NCBI GenBank assembly: GCA_022843955.1
Contig: JALHMQ010000023.1
Coordinates: forward strand, 21,052 to 85,051
Length of the DNA stretch: 64,000 bases
Direction: 5' to 3'
From: Burkholderiaceae bacterium
GTDB lineage: Bacteria; Pseudomonadota; Gammaproteobacteria; Burkholderiales; Burkholderiaceae_F
A model generated the notes under the pieces. That model ran no database searches. It had not been told where the DNA came from and saw nothing but the letters and a program-made list of their open reading frames with translations. The translations under genes and the position numbers were made by a program. Below, piece by piece: positions 8,832-17,772 of this stretch (position 1 is the first letter of the stretch; each line of letters begins with the position of its first letter).

Positions 8832-11125
8832 AACCCCACTGCGACCGACGCCGAGGCGCCGCCGCCCAGGCTGATGCCGCTGCCATCGATGCGGCGGCCG
8901 GTTCCACCGACGAAGTCGATGTTGGCACTGCCTGCGCCGGCGTTGAGGGCGCGCAGGGTGGCGCTGCCCGCGAGCCCGGTACCGCTGCGCGCCAGGCGCA
9001 CCGTGGCGCGTCCGGGTGCGCTGCCCTGCCCCTGCAACAGGCCCGGGTTGAAGGCCACGTCGACGTCGGCCTCGGTGATGTCACCGGCGTTGTCGATCTC
9101 CACCACCACGCTGAAAGAGGCGCCCAGCGACACGCGCTCGGGCGCGCGCAGGCGGACCGGACCGAGTGCAGCCGCGGGCGGTGTTGCCACGGCGATCTCG
9201 GTGGCTGCTGCCGGCGATACGGCGGTCGCGGGGCCTTCGGCCGACCCCGGTCGCGCCGCAGGAGCGCGTGGTCCATCGACCCGCAGCGCCAGGCTGCGCG
9301 GCGCAGTCGCCGCAATGGTGAGCGCAGCGCTCCCGGGCGACAGCTCGGTGCCGGAGCGCATGAGCATCGACTCGGCACGCGGCGGCACGATGTTGCGCAG
9401 GATGCGCGGCGTGATCAGCAGCACGATCTCGCTCTTGTCACGCTGCAGGCCGTTGTTGGTGAACAGCCGGCCGATGCCGGGCAGGTCGCCGAGCCCCGGC
9501 AGGCGTCCCAGGTTCTCCCGCTCGTTCTCGTTGATCAGGCCGGCCAGGACCTGTGTCTCACCGTCACGCAGGCGCAAGTGGGTCTGCGCCGATCGCGTGC
9601 CCAGACGAAATGCAGTGGAGCCGTCCGGGCCAGTCACACGCTCCAGGTTGGAGTTGACCTCGAGCAGGATGCGAATCCCGACCTCGTCATCGAGATAGAC
9701 GTTGGGCTCGACCTCGAGCTTCAGGCCGACGTCGAGGTAGCTGACCGATGAGGCGACGCCAGCGTTCTGCACCGCCGTGGTGGTGAACACCGGCAGCTTT
9801 TCGCCGATTAGCACACGCGCCTTCTCGCGGTTCTTGGCCCGGATGCGCGGATTGGCAAGCAGGTTGACGTTGGTGTTCTGCGCCAGCAGGTTCAAGCGCA
9901 GCGCAGGGTTGGCGATGGTGGCGGTGAGGCGCGCGTTGTTGAGCTCGCGCAGGTCGATGCGACCGGGCGGTACCGTACCCACCGACGGCAGCGTCGACTC
10001 GAGCCCCACCGAGGTCGGAAAGTCGATGCCGATCTGCTGCAGGCGCGAGCGACTGACTTCGAGCACCTCGACCTCGAGCATCACCTCGGGCTCGGCCATG
10101 TCGATCGACTCGATCAGCCGCTCGGCCAGGCGGATGGCGTCCGGCGTGTCGCGAATGGCGATCATGTTGAGCTTCTCGTCGATGTGGACATCGCGCGTCT
10201 TGACCATCTTCGCCAGCATCGCCTGCGCCTGCTTGACGTCGGCGTTGGCGAGGAAGAACGCGCGCACCGAAAGCTCCTGGTACTCGCGCGCCTTGGCCTG
10301 GGTGTTGGGATAGATCAGCAGCGAGTTGTCATTGAGCACCTTGCGCTCAAGCGCATTGGTGGCCAGCACCAGGCGAATCACATCTTCGACGGGGCTGTTG
10401 CGGATCTGGATCGTCACGCGCGTGTCGGGTCGCACGTCTCGGTCGAACACGAAGTTGACCCCGGCCGTGCGCCCGATCACTTCGAAGACGTTGCGCAGCG
10501 GCATCTCGCGCACCTCCAGCGTGATCGGCTTGGCCAGCTCCAGCCGCAGCCGCGACGGCTGAGAGTCGTGGCTGAGCTGTTGTTCGCGTACGCGCTGCAT
10601 GAGGCGGCGCGCAGCGACATGCCCCGGGCTCTCCAGCAGCACGTCGCGCAACACTGATTCGGCTGCCGGCATCTGCCCGGCGTCGAACCGCTTCTGCGCC
10701 TCCACTAGGCGGACATCGTGACGCTGGTCCTGCGACAGGCCATCCAACCCGGCGCGTGCGCGTGGCTGCCTCGGATCGATCACGAGGGCAGCGCGGTAGT
10801 CGCGCTCGGCGGCGGCGACGTCGCGGGCGGCTCGCGCCGCATCGCCGGTCGTGAGCAGGCGTGACAGCGTCAGCTCGCGTTGGCGCACCAGCGCGGCGCG
10901 CAGTTGCAGATCCTCGGGTGCGCGCTTGACGCCCGCCTCCAGCCGTTCCAGCGCGTCGCTGTCGCGCCCCTCGGCAGCCATCGCCCGGCTCTCGCGCAGT
11001 TCGGGCGCAGCAGCACATCCACCCAGCACGAATGCGGCGGTCACCAGCAGCGCGCCAGACAGCAGGCGCCGGGTGCCCGGGGTGCAGGCATTGCGCAACG
11101 AACTCGACGGCAGCATCACGGTCAT
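8828..11125 (-). CDS. gspD: GspD-like outer-membrane secretin lipoprotein with cohesin-like C-terminal domain
   Basis: A 765-aa protein from ATG 11125. The lipoprotein signal has lipobox VLGGC. TPR-like helices (about residues 45-190) are followed by an STN/N0 domain (KPITLEVREMPLRNVFEVIG), N1/N2-type repeats (SVRAFFLANADVKQAQAML), and the secretin core ending LPGLGDLPGIGRLF and SEIVLLITPRIL (about 380-600). After a Pro/Ala-rich linker, residues about 665-765 (RVSLGASFSVVVEIDNAGDI; DVDVAFNPGLLQG) form a beta-sandwich resembling bacterial cohesin/carbohydrate-binding domains. It should form the outer-membrane exit channel. The extra tail is expected on the outside or in the periplasm and is unusual for classical GspD. 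Confidence 0.88.
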   Translation of the reverse strand: MTVMLPSSSLRNACTPGTRRLLSGALLVTAAFVLGGCAAAPELRESRAMAAEGRDSDALERLEAGVKRAPEDLQLRAALVRQRELTLSRLLTTGDAARAARDVAAAERDYRAALVIDPRQPRARAGLDGLSQDQRHDVRLVEAQKRFDAGQMPAAESVLRDVLLESPGHVAARRLMQRVREQQLSHDSQPSRLRLELAKPITLEVREMPLRNVFEVIGRTAGVNFVFDRDVRPDTRVTIQIRNSPVEDVIRLVLATNALERKVLNDNSLLIYPNTQAKAREYQELSVRAFFLANADVKQAQAMLAKMVKTRDVHIDEKLNMIAIRDTPDAIRLAERLIESIDMAEPEVMLEVEVLEVSRSRLQQIGIDFPTSVGLESTLPSVGTVPPGRIDLRELNNARLTATIANPALRLNLLAQNTNVNLLANPRIRAKNREKARVLIGEKLPVFTTTAVQNAGVASSVSYLDVGLKLEVEPNVYLDDEVGIRILLEVNSNLERVTGPDGSTAFRLGTRSAQTHLRLRDGETQVLAGLINENERENLGRLPGLGDLPGIGRLFTNNGLQRDKSEIVLLITPRILRNIVPPRAESMLMRSGTELSPGSAALTIAATAPRSLALRVDGPRAPAARPGSAEGPATAVSPAAATEIAVATPPAAALGPVRLRAPERVSLGASFSVVVEIDNAGDITEADVDVAFNPGLLQGQGSAPGRATVRLARSGTGLAGSATLRALNAGAGSANIDFVGGTGRRIDGSGISLGGGASASVAVGL

Positions 11126-11637
11126 CCTTCAGTGGCGAGAACGACCGCCAGGCCGGTCGGTGGGTGACGAAACACAAGCTGGCGCTCATCGGCCGACTCG
11201 AGCACGAACTCGCCGGCCACGCCCCCGGTCTGCACGATCAGGGTGCGGCCGGCGTCGTTCAGCAAGTACCCGACTTCGCCCTCCACGACGAGTCGACCGC
11301 CGAAGGTGAACGGCAGCGGTGGCGCTGAGGGTGGCGCAGGCGCAGCGACGGGCGCGGGGACGGCACTTTGCGGCGGAGGGCCGAACAGGGCGCCGGGTGC
11401 GACGCCGCGCGAGCTGCCACCGCGGGTCTCCCGCTGCGGCAACAGCAGCGGCAGCTCGCCGGCGGCAGGCGGCACCGATGGTTCATCGGCGCTGCGCCGC
11501 GCCGCCAGCTGGACCGGAGCAACCGCGGCGGACACGGCGGCGGCCGGTCCATCCGCCTCGCGCGCGCTAAAACGCGTCCACAGCGTCAGCGCGAGCGTGG
11601 CCGCCAGCAAACCGCCGAGTACGAGTGCGCGGGTCAT
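11122..11637 (-). CDS. GspC/PilP-like inner-membrane to secretin connector
   Basis: A 171-aa bitopic protein: one N-terminal membrane helix (ALVLGGLLAATLALTLW), a long Ala/Pro-rich linker, and a C-terminal small beta domain (FTFGGRLVVEGEVGYLLNDA; LIVQTGGVAGEFVLES) like the homology region of GspC and PilP that binds the secretin N0 domain. It overlaps the neighbours on both sides by 4 bp and lies directly before the secretin. It is too short for a GspC with a PDZ domain. Confidence 0.6.
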   Translation of the reverse strand: MTRALVLGGLLAATLALTLWTRFSAREADGPAAAVSAAVAPVQLAARRSADEPSVPPAAGELPLLLPQRETRGGSSRGVAPGALFGPPPQSAVPAPVAAPAPPSAPPLPFTFGGRLVVEGEVGYLLNDAGRTLIVQTGGVAGEFVLESADERQLVFRHPPTGLAVVLATEG

Positions 11638-12188
11638 GGCGCGCTACGCGTATACAGGCTGAACTGAACGCGAGAATCGATCTGGCCCGTGTCGTCGGCG
11701 CTTCGTCGCACGGTCAGTTCGTCGATCGCCAGCGCGCGGTTTTGATGCAGCGCCTGCCGCAACCAAGCCTGCAGCCGCGCATAGTCTCCGCGCACCGGCA
11801 GCGAGATCTGATGACGCTGTGCCAGTCCACCGATCTCGCGCGATACGCGGTAATCGCCGCGCTCGATCTTCAGCCCGCGCCGTGCGGCGTCGTCGTGCAG
11901 TGCCTCGATCAATGACGGTAGCTCAGCGGGCGGCGGAAGGCGGGCGGCAAAGCGCTCGGGGTCGTCCGGCATCGGCGTCGGCGGCCGGTTGCGCAGGCTC
12001 TCCAATCTGGACTGCGCCTCGATCAGCTCGGCACGTTCCGCCGCCAGCTCGCGCTGAGCATGAAGCTCAGTCATCGAGAGCAGCAGGCCAGCCACCAGCA
12101 AAGCTGCCGCGCCGGATAGCCCCGCCAGACCGAGTTGCTCGGTCAGATGCTGCAGGCGCAGCCTCAATGGCACATGGTGGCGGCTCAC
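11634..12188 (-). CDS. PilO/GspM-like inner-membrane assembly protein
   Basis: A 184-aa protein starting at GTG 12188 in a GTGA overlap. One membrane helix (SGAAALLVAGLLLSM) is followed by a coiled coil (AQRELAAERAELIEAQSRLE) and a ferredoxin-like domain containing LPVRGDYARLQAWLRQAL, the pattern of PilO and GspM. Together with the two genes upstream it replaces GspL/GspM in this machine. Confidence 0.68.
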   Translation of the reverse strand: MSRHHVPLRLRLQHLTEQLGLAGLSGAAALLVAGLLLSMTELHAQRELAAERAELIEAQSRLESLRNRPPTPMPDDPERFAARLPPPAELPSLIEALHDDAARRGLKIERGDYRVSREIGGLAQRHQISLPVRGDYARLQAWLRQALHQNRALAIDELTVRRSADDTGQIDSRVQFSLYTRSAP

Positions 12189-12820
12189 GGCGACCTCAGA
12201 GCTGGCGCCACAGACTGCGCTTGGCGCAACCGCGCTGTCGTGTCGGCTTCGTGGCTGCCGTGGGTCGCAACGACCGCCGTCTCAAGTACAGCGGACAGGC
12301 GCGCCACCAACCGGCGGTCGCCGTCCTCGCGCCTCTCGAACGAGACCAGGCGCGCCTGCCGGACCTGTGGCGCGCCGGCGAGCCGTTGCGTGTAGCCGAG
12401 TACGTCGCGCATCGTGGCGGCCTCCACTTCGATGCTCAGCTGCTCGAAACGCGGGTCGATCGTCATCTGGCGCAGGCGCACCTGACGGTCGGCGGTACGG
12501 TCGAGGCCGTCGAGCAGTTCCATCCATGGCCGATGCAACTGGCGAACGACCTGCCGCGCCTCGGTTAGGCCGGCGCGGGTCGACGCGTCCCGCCTGTCGG
12601 CCTGGTTGCCCTTGACTGCGACAGGCGCTCCCAGGCGTGCGATCGAGGTCTCAGCGGCGGTGCGCTCGCGCGCGAGCGCGGTGCGCTGTTCCTGTACGCG
12701 ATAGGCGTGTAGGCCTGCGGCCGCCAACACTGCCATTCCGAGTCCAAGCAGCACCCAGGCGCGCCGCGCGGTCGCCGCCGGATGCGCCAGGTCGAGGTCG
12801 AAGCGGCGCGCTTTCAGCAC
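12185..12820 (-). CDS. PilN-like inner-membrane assembly protein
   Basis: A 211-aa bitopic protein from GTG 12820: a short cytoplasmic N-terminus (LKARRFDLDLAH), one membrane helix (AWVLLGLGMAVLAAAG), a coiled coil with arginines and alanines, and a PilN-like periplasmic domain (RPWMELLDGLDRTADRQVRL; LSIEVEAATMRDVLGYTQRL). It overlaps the PilM-like gene by 7 bp and the PilO-like gene by 4 bp. The PilM-PilN-PilO order is characteristic of type IV pilus and some type II-like systems. Confidence 0.7.
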   Translation of the reverse strand: MLKARRFDLDLAHPAATARRAWVLLGLGMAVLAAAGLHAYRVQEQRTALARERTAAETSIARLGAPVAVKGNQADRRDASTRAGLTEARQVVRQLHRPWMELLDGLDRTADRQVRLRQMTIDPRFEQLSIEVEAATMRDVLGYTQRLAGAPQVRQARLVSFERREDGDRRLVARLSAVLETAVVATHGSHEADTTARLRQAQSVAPALRSP

Positions 12821-13518
12821 GGCCAGCCTTCGGCGGCGACGCCCGCGGCGCGCAGCGCCTGCGCCACCAACGACTGCAGTTCCAGCTTGGGCGCTGCGAT
12901 CAGCAGCGGTTGCTTCTGCAGATCGCCGCTGGCTTGTTCGGCGATGATGGTCGGAACAAGCACACGGGCGATGCGCGTGGCGCGATCGGCCACAGGCAGA
13001 TCCGGCGGCTCGATGCTGCGCTGGCGCAGTCGGACCAGCGCCCCACCCCGCAGCCCGACCAGGGCCGCGCTGCGCTGGCCAATCTCGAGCACCGTGCCGT
13101 CGAAGTCAGGCCGCCGCGCCAGCAGCGCTGCCAGTCGCTCGAGCAGTTCAATGCGTACTTCGCTGGCGCTGGCGCGCTTGCGTCCCACGTCGGCGCCGAG
13201 GCCGGCGAGCAAGCTGGCGCGTACCGCGACAGCGAGTCGCTGTCGGGGCGGCGATTCATCGACGACGCGAACCACCCAGTCGTCGACTGACAGCCCGTGC
13301 AGCTGGGCGAATCGGCTCAGGGCGAACTGCTGCCAGTGCGTGCGCTTGGCAAGCACCGGGGACCATGGCAACAGGCACAGGCGCGCATGCTCGGTGGCCA
13401 AGCAGTAGCGAACACGGCTGCTGCGCTCTTGCGCGGGCACGGGCAGATCGGCATCGATCGCGATGTACTTCAGAGGAGGCCGCCGCAGCGGCTCCAGGAG
13501 TGCGGTCAGCAGGCTCAT
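12814..13518 (-). CDS. PilM/GspL-like cytoplasmic actin-fold protein
   Basis: A 234-aa protein from ATG 13518 in an ATGA overlap with the ATPase gene. There is no signal or membrane helix. Weak actin-like signatures (KYIAIDADLPVP at the N-terminus; DFDGTVLEIGQRSAALVGLRG in the middle) and the position between ATPase and PilN-like gene indicate the cytoplasmic ring component linking ATPase to the inner-membrane platform. It is divergent and assigned mainly by context. Confidence 0.55.
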   Translation of the reverse strand: MSLLTALLEPLRRPPLKYIAIDADLPVPAQERSSRVRYCLATEHARLCLLPWSPVLAKRTHWQQFALSRFAQLHGLSVDDWVVRVVDESPPRQRLAVAVRASLLAGLGADVGRKRASASEVRIELLERLAALLARRPDFDGTVLEIGQRSAALVGLRGGALVRLRQRSIEPPDLPVADRATRIARVLVPTIIAEQASGDLQKQPLLIAAPKLELQSLVAQALRAAGVAAEGWPC

Positions 13519-15278
13519 CGATCATCCGATGCAGGCTGACGGCTCGATGCCTGCTCAGTGGGCGATTCGGAATCCGACTCGGCAAAAGTCACGCGGTCGA
13601 GTTCTTCGAGCGTCGTCAGTCCGGCAGCCACCAGGTCGAGACCGGCCCGCCGGATCGAGCGCATGCCGCGTTCGCGCGCGGCACGCTTGGCGGAGGCGAC
13701 CGAGGTGCGGTCGAACAGCGCATCGCGCATCGCATCATCGAACCGCAGAACTTCGGCGATGGCGCGTCGACCCCGATAGCCTGTCCCCCGGCAGTGGCCG
13801 CAGCCGCTGCCCCGCATCAGCACCCGGTCCGCCAACAGGACTCGCTCGGAGGAGGGGCGCATCGACAGGTCGACCGGATCGGGGCAAGCGCAGTGCGTGC
13901 AGTTGATGCGCAGCAGGCGCTGTGCCACCACGCCGTTGAGCGCCGAGACCAGGCTGAACGGATCGACGCCGATGTGCAGCAAGCGGCCCATCACGTCGAA
14001 AACGCTGTTCGCGTGGACGGTGGTGAACACGAGATGTCCGGTCAGGGCGGCCTGCACCGCGATCTGCGCGGTCTCGGCGTCGCGCACCTCGCCGACCATG
14101 ATCTTGTCCGGATCGTGCCGCAGGATCGAGCGCAGCCCGCGCGAGAACGTCAGGCCGCGCCGATCGTTCACCGGGACTTGCGTGACGCCCGGCAGTTGGT
14201 ACTCGATCGGATCTTCGATCGTGACGATCTTGTCTCGCCCGTTGTTCACTTCCGACAGGGCGGCGTACAAGGTCGTGGTCTTGCCACTGCCGGTGGGACC
14301 GGTCACCAGCATCAGTCCGAACGGCAGACGCGCGAGGCTGCGCAGGTCGGCGATCGACTGGTCGTCGAATCCAAGCGTCTCGAAACGCAGGCCGCGCACC
14401 TCGTCGACCAGCCGCTTCTTGTCGAGGATGCGCACCACCACGTCCTCGCCGTGTGCGGCCGGCAGGATCGACACGCGCAGGTCGATCTCACGGCGATCGA
14501 TGCGCACCTGGAACCGGCCATCCTGCGGCACCCGGCGCTCGGCAATGTCAAGCTCAGCCAGGACCTTGATGCGCGAGACGACCTGCTCGGCTTGGGTCGG
14601 ATCCTCGATCCGGCTGACGGTGTCGAGCACGCCGTCGAGGCGGTACTTGATCACCGCCCCGCGTGCGTCCATCTCCAGGTGAACGTCGCTCGCTTCGGCG
14701 CGCAAGGCGTCGTAGAGCATCGAGTTGACCAGCCGCACGACCGGACTGGTGTCGTCGGCAATGCGAGAGATCGACAGCTCCTCGCCGTCGTCGCCCATCG
14801 GCTCGCTTTGCGGACTCGACGCGCCGACCGATTCGATCGCCCGCAGGCCGGCTTCGTGGCGACGCAAGAAGGCGGTGATCTCCTCGGAGGCCGCCAACCC
14901 GAGCGACACCGGCTGCGCCATGCGGTGCTCGGCCCATTCGAGGCGGTCGGCATCGAACGGATCGTCGATCACCAGCAGCAAGTCGCCATCCGCCTCACGC
15001 ACTGCCACCATGCGGCGCCGGCTCGCCTCAGTGAACGGCACGGCGTCGAAGTCGGCGCGCAGCAGTTGCAGGCCGTCGCCCGACAGCAGGGGCAAATGCA
15101 ACGCCTGCGCGCAGGTCGCCAGCGCCTCAGCTTCGGTCTGGCCAAGCGCTTCAGCAGCGGCTCTGCCGAAACTGGCACCGCCTGCGCGCGCCGTCGTGGC
15201 GACGCGCGCCAGCAAGGTTGTCAAGGCGGGGTCGCGTTGCGGCACGACCGCGCCGGCCGTCGCGGGTGCGGCGTTCAC
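13515..15278 (-). CDS. gspE: GspE-type secretion ATPase
   Basis: A 587-aa protein from GTG 15278 (GTGA overlap with gspF). An N-terminal GspE/MshE-like domain (about 1-190) is followed by the hexameric ATPase: Walker A GPTGSGKTTTLYAAL near residue 326, the Asp box TIEDPIEYQLPGVTQ, Walker B DPDKIMVGEVRDAETA, and the His box LTGHLVFTTVHAN. A tetracysteine zinc element (CTHC near 455 and CGHC near 492) is intact. It powers pseudopilus assembly. All catalytic motifs look functional. Confidence 0.96.
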   Translation of the reverse strand: MNAAPATAGAVVPQRDPALTTLLARVATTARAGGASFGRAAAEALGQTEAEALATCAQALHLPLLSGDGLQLLRADFDAVPFTEASRRRMVAVREADGDLLLVIDDPFDADRLEWAEHRMAQPVSLGLAASEEITAFLRRHEAGLRAIESVGASSPQSEPMGDDGEELSISRIADDTSPVVRLVNSMLYDALRAEASDVHLEMDARGAVIKYRLDGVLDTVSRIEDPTQAEQVVSRIKVLAELDIAERRVPQDGRFQVRIDRREIDLRVSILPAAHGEDVVVRILDKKRLVDEVRGLRFETLGFDDQSIADLRSLARLPFGLMLVTGPTGSGKTTTLYAALSEVNNGRDKIVTIEDPIEYQLPGVTQVPVNDRRGLTFSRGLRSILRHDPDKIMVGEVRDAETAQIAVQAALTGHLVFTTVHANSVFDVMGRLLHIGVDPFSLVSALNGVVAQRLLRINCTHCACPDPVDLSMRPSSERVLLADRVLMRGSGCGHCRGTGYRGRRAIAEVLRFDDAMRDALFDRTSVASAKRAARERGMRSIRRAGLDLVAAGLTTLEELDRVTFAESDSESPTEQASSRQPASDDR

Positions 15279-16477
15279 TGAAGCGCCTCGGAGAGCTGAA
15301 AGATGGGCAGGTACATCATGATCACCACCACGCCGATCACGATCCCCATCAGCAGCATGAGGGCCGGCCCGACCACGCGGCCGAACCAGTCGGCGGCGCG
15401 CACGAGCTCGCGTTCATGGAAGTCGGCCGCTCGTTCGATCATCTCGCCCAGCTTGCCGCTGCGTTCCCCGACGCGGAAGAAGCGGGTCGCCACCGCTGTC
15501 GACAGGCCATGCGCTGCCATGCTGTCGGTGAATCCGCGCCCCTCCGAGATGGCCTGTCGACACGCCCGTAGCCGGTCCGCGAGCGGCGCCTGCAGCATTG
15601 GCTGGACCATGGCGAGCGCCGATGGCAGTGCCACGCCACCCTGCACCAGCAGCGCCAACGTGCGATAAAGGCGCGCGCAACTGGCAGCGAACAACAGTTG
15701 GTCGACCCTCGGCCACAGTCGCGCCAGACCCAGCGCCCGGGCGCGCAGTCCCGGCGAGCGGACCACGGCGACCAGCCCGAGCACTGCCAGTGCGATCACC
15801 GTTGCGCTCAACAGCGGCTGCGTACTGATGATCTGGCCCAGTCCGATGATGAGGCGGGAGCCCAAGGGCACGCGGTCACCCAGGTCGGCATAGACCTGCG
15901 CGAAGCGCGGGACCACGAAGCCAACCAGAAACGCCAGGACCAGCAGGCTTGCCCCAAGCAGGATCACCGGGTAGGTCGCCGCAGCGATCAGGCGCGACCG
16001 CACGTCACCGACCAAGGTCCGATAGCGATGGAAGCGCAGCAGCGCCGGACCGTAGTCGCTGGTGTGCTCGCTCGCCCTGATCGCGGCCACCAGCACGTGG
16101 GGGAACACTTCGGGTCGACGCGCCATGGCATCCGAGAGCGTCCGCCCTTCCTGCAAGGCTGCGTGCAGTTCGGCAATCAGCGCTCGACCCGGGCCTTCCG
16201 GCCCCCGGTCGCGCGCCTTCTCGGCCAGCGTCTGCAACGCTTCGCCGACGGAGATGCCGCCGTCCAGCAGTGCCAGCAGCTCCTGGCAGAAGAGATCGAG
16301 GTCGAACCCGCTGCGCAGCGCCGGCGCGATCCAACGACGTGGCTTCAGCGGGCGGACATCGACCACCGTGATGCCGCGCGCGACGGCGGCCGCGCGCGCA
16401 GCGGCTGCGTCAACGGCGTCGATGGTCAACGACTGTGCCGACACGTCGGCCGCGAGTCCTGTCACGCGGTACTGCAT
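15275..16477 (-). CDS. gspF: GspF-type inner-membrane platform protein
   Basis: A 400-aa protein from ATG 16477, the normal GspF length. Two T2SSF domains are visible, the first around ELLALLDGGISVGEALQTLA and the second around LYRTLALLVQGGVALPSALA, each followed by membrane helices. The last helix (LMLLMGIVIGVVVIMMYLPI) with the end IFQLSEAL is typical of GspF. It anchors the ATPase and pseudopilus base. Confidence 0.95.
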   Translation of the reverse strand: MQYRVTGLAADVSAQSLTIDAVDAAAARAAAVARGITVVDVRPLKPRRWIAPALRSGFDLDLFCQELLALLDGGISVGEALQTLAEKARDRGPEGPGRALIAELHAALQEGRTLSDAMARRPEVFPHVLVAAIRASEHTSDYGPALLRFHRYRTLVGDVRSRLIAAATYPVILLGASLLVLAFLVGFVVPRFAQVYADLGDRVPLGSRLIIGLGQIISTQPLLSATVIALAVLGLVAVVRSPGLRARALGLARLWPRVDQLLFAASCARLYRTLALLVQGGVALPSALAMVQPMLQAPLADRLRACRQAISEGRGFTDSMAAHGLSTAVATRFFRVGERSGKLGEMIERAADFHERELVRAADWFGRVVGPALMLLMGIVIGVVVIMMYLPIFQLSEALQ

Positions 16478-16483
16478 GGTGGG

Positions 16484-16927
16484 TCAGCGCAGGGCCGCCG
16501 ATGATCCGTCCGCCTGCGTTCCATCCCGGCCGGCACTGAACAACTCGTAGGCGCCGCTCGGACCGGGGCTTCGATACACATATGCGCGTCCCCATGGGTC
16601 GAGAGGAACGCCCTTTCGCAGATACGGCCCCGACCAGCGACTGTCGGTGCCGGGTCGGGCAACCAGCGCGCCGAGTCCTTCTTCCGTGCTCGGGTAGCGG
16701 CCGACATCGAGCCGGTACTGGTCCAGGGCTTTCTCGAACGCGTCGATCTGTGCCACGACGACCTTCTGCTCCGACTTGCCGATCTGCCCGAAGAAGTGCG
16801 GCGCCACGAAGCCTGCCAGCAGGCCGATGATGACCAGCACGACCAGCAGTTCGAGCAAGGTGAAGCCAGCAGCACGGCGTGGGCCGCACAAGGCGCTGCA
16901 CCGGGTGTCGTTTCGATGCCTCATCAC
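16484..16927 (-). CDS. gspG: GspG major pseudopilin
   Basis: A 147-aa protein starting at GTG 16927 or ATG 16924, overlapping the epsA-like stop. The prepilin leader ends RRAAG, then FTLLELLVVLVIIGLLAGFV. Hallmark GspG elements follow: FEKALDQYRLDVGRYPSTEE, GLGALVARP, WSGPYLRKGVPLDPWGRAY and a final FSAGRDGT, matching the calcium-binding C-terminal loop. This is the main pseudopilus subunit and the best evidence that the machine is T2SS-type rather than a type IV pilus. Confidence 0.95.
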   Translation of the reverse strand: MMRHRNDTRCSALCGPRRAAGFTLLELLVVLVIIGLLAGFVAPHFFGQIGKSEQKVVVAQIDAFEKALDQYRLDVGRYPSTEEGLGALVARPGTDSRWSGPYLRKGVPLDPWGRAYVYRSPGPSGAYELFSAGRDGTQADGSSAALR

Positions 16928-17772
16928 ACCTCCCCCGCCAGATCGAACTGACTACGGCCGAACGAAGAAGCGAGCAGCTTCATCGCGATCGCCTTGGAGA
17001 CTGCTTGCGCTCGGTTGGACGCCTGCAGCTTGCGCAGGATCTTCTGAACGTGGTTCTTCACGGTTAATGGACTGATGCTCAGGATCATCCCGATCTCCTG
17101 GTTGCTTTTCCCTTCCCGCACCCACTTAAGGATCTCCACCTCGCGGTCGGTGACGATTTGTTCACCCTCGGGCAGGTCGGCACCGCGTTTGACTGATTGC
17201 CGTTCCGGCGCGAGCGCGCGGCAGTAGGCATTGAAGACATGCGGTGCAAGCAGCTCGATCAGGTGTCGATCGCGCAGCGTCGGAGCCGTGGGCAATGCGA
17301 CGAAACCGACGAAGCAGTGAACACCCGCCCCGATCTGGGCGTTCGGGATGCCATGCACGATCAGGTCCCCGAGCCCCAGGCTGACCAGTTCCAACGCCAG
17401 TCGCCCCTGGGCCGTGCTCGGCACGCCCGGCCCGATCGCCAGAGGCTCCGCGCCGGCGCCCAGCCAGAGCTCGACCATCTCGGCGGCGAGGCCCTGGCGC
17501 GGATGGCACAGGCGTGCGAGCACCTTTGGATGAATAGGCACGTGGTGAAAATAGTCGAAGAACATGCGCCCGCCGCTGCTGCGCGGCAGCCCGCACAGCA
17601 GCATCCCGTGTGGAATCAGGTCCTGCAGCGAGCTTTGGGTCCAGGCGAAGAATTCGACGCGGCGACGCACCCGCAGCCCTTCGGCGAGCGCTGCCATGAA
17701 GTTGCCCGCGTCAACCTCCTCCAGGGAGAGGCTGCAAACGGGAGCAGAGCCGTTGCCGTCCATGCGCATCAT
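16924..17772 (-). CDS. epsA: LuxR-family transcriptional regulator, EpsA-like
   Basis: A 282-aa protein. ATG 17772 is chosen because it overlaps the stop of the sugar transferase (TGATG); a longer in-frame reading exists upstream but lies inside that gene. The N-terminal 200 residues have no autoinducer or receiver motifs that I recognise. The C-terminus is a LuxR helix-turn-helix (TDREVEILKWVREGKSNQEI; SPLTVKNHVQKILRKLQASN). Size and context match EpsA, the regulator of exopolysaccharide operons in exosortase-carrying methylotrophs and relatives. Its place between EPS and secretion genes suggests joint control of both. The 4-bp overlap with gspG couples them. Confidence 0.75.
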   Translation of the reverse strand: MMRMDGNGSAPVCSLSLEEVDAGNFMAALAEGLRVRRRVEFFAWTQSSLQDLIPHGMLLCGLPRSSGGRMFFDYFHHVPIHPKVLARLCHPRQGLAAEMVELWLGAGAEPLAIGPGVPSTAQGRLALELVSLGLGDLIVHGIPNAQIGAGVHCFVGFVALPTAPTLRDRHLIELLAPHVFNAYCRALAPERQSVKRGADLPEGEQIVTDREVEILKWVREGKSNQEIGMILSISPLTVKNHVQKILRKLQASNRAQAVSKAIAMKLLASSFGRSQFDLAGEV

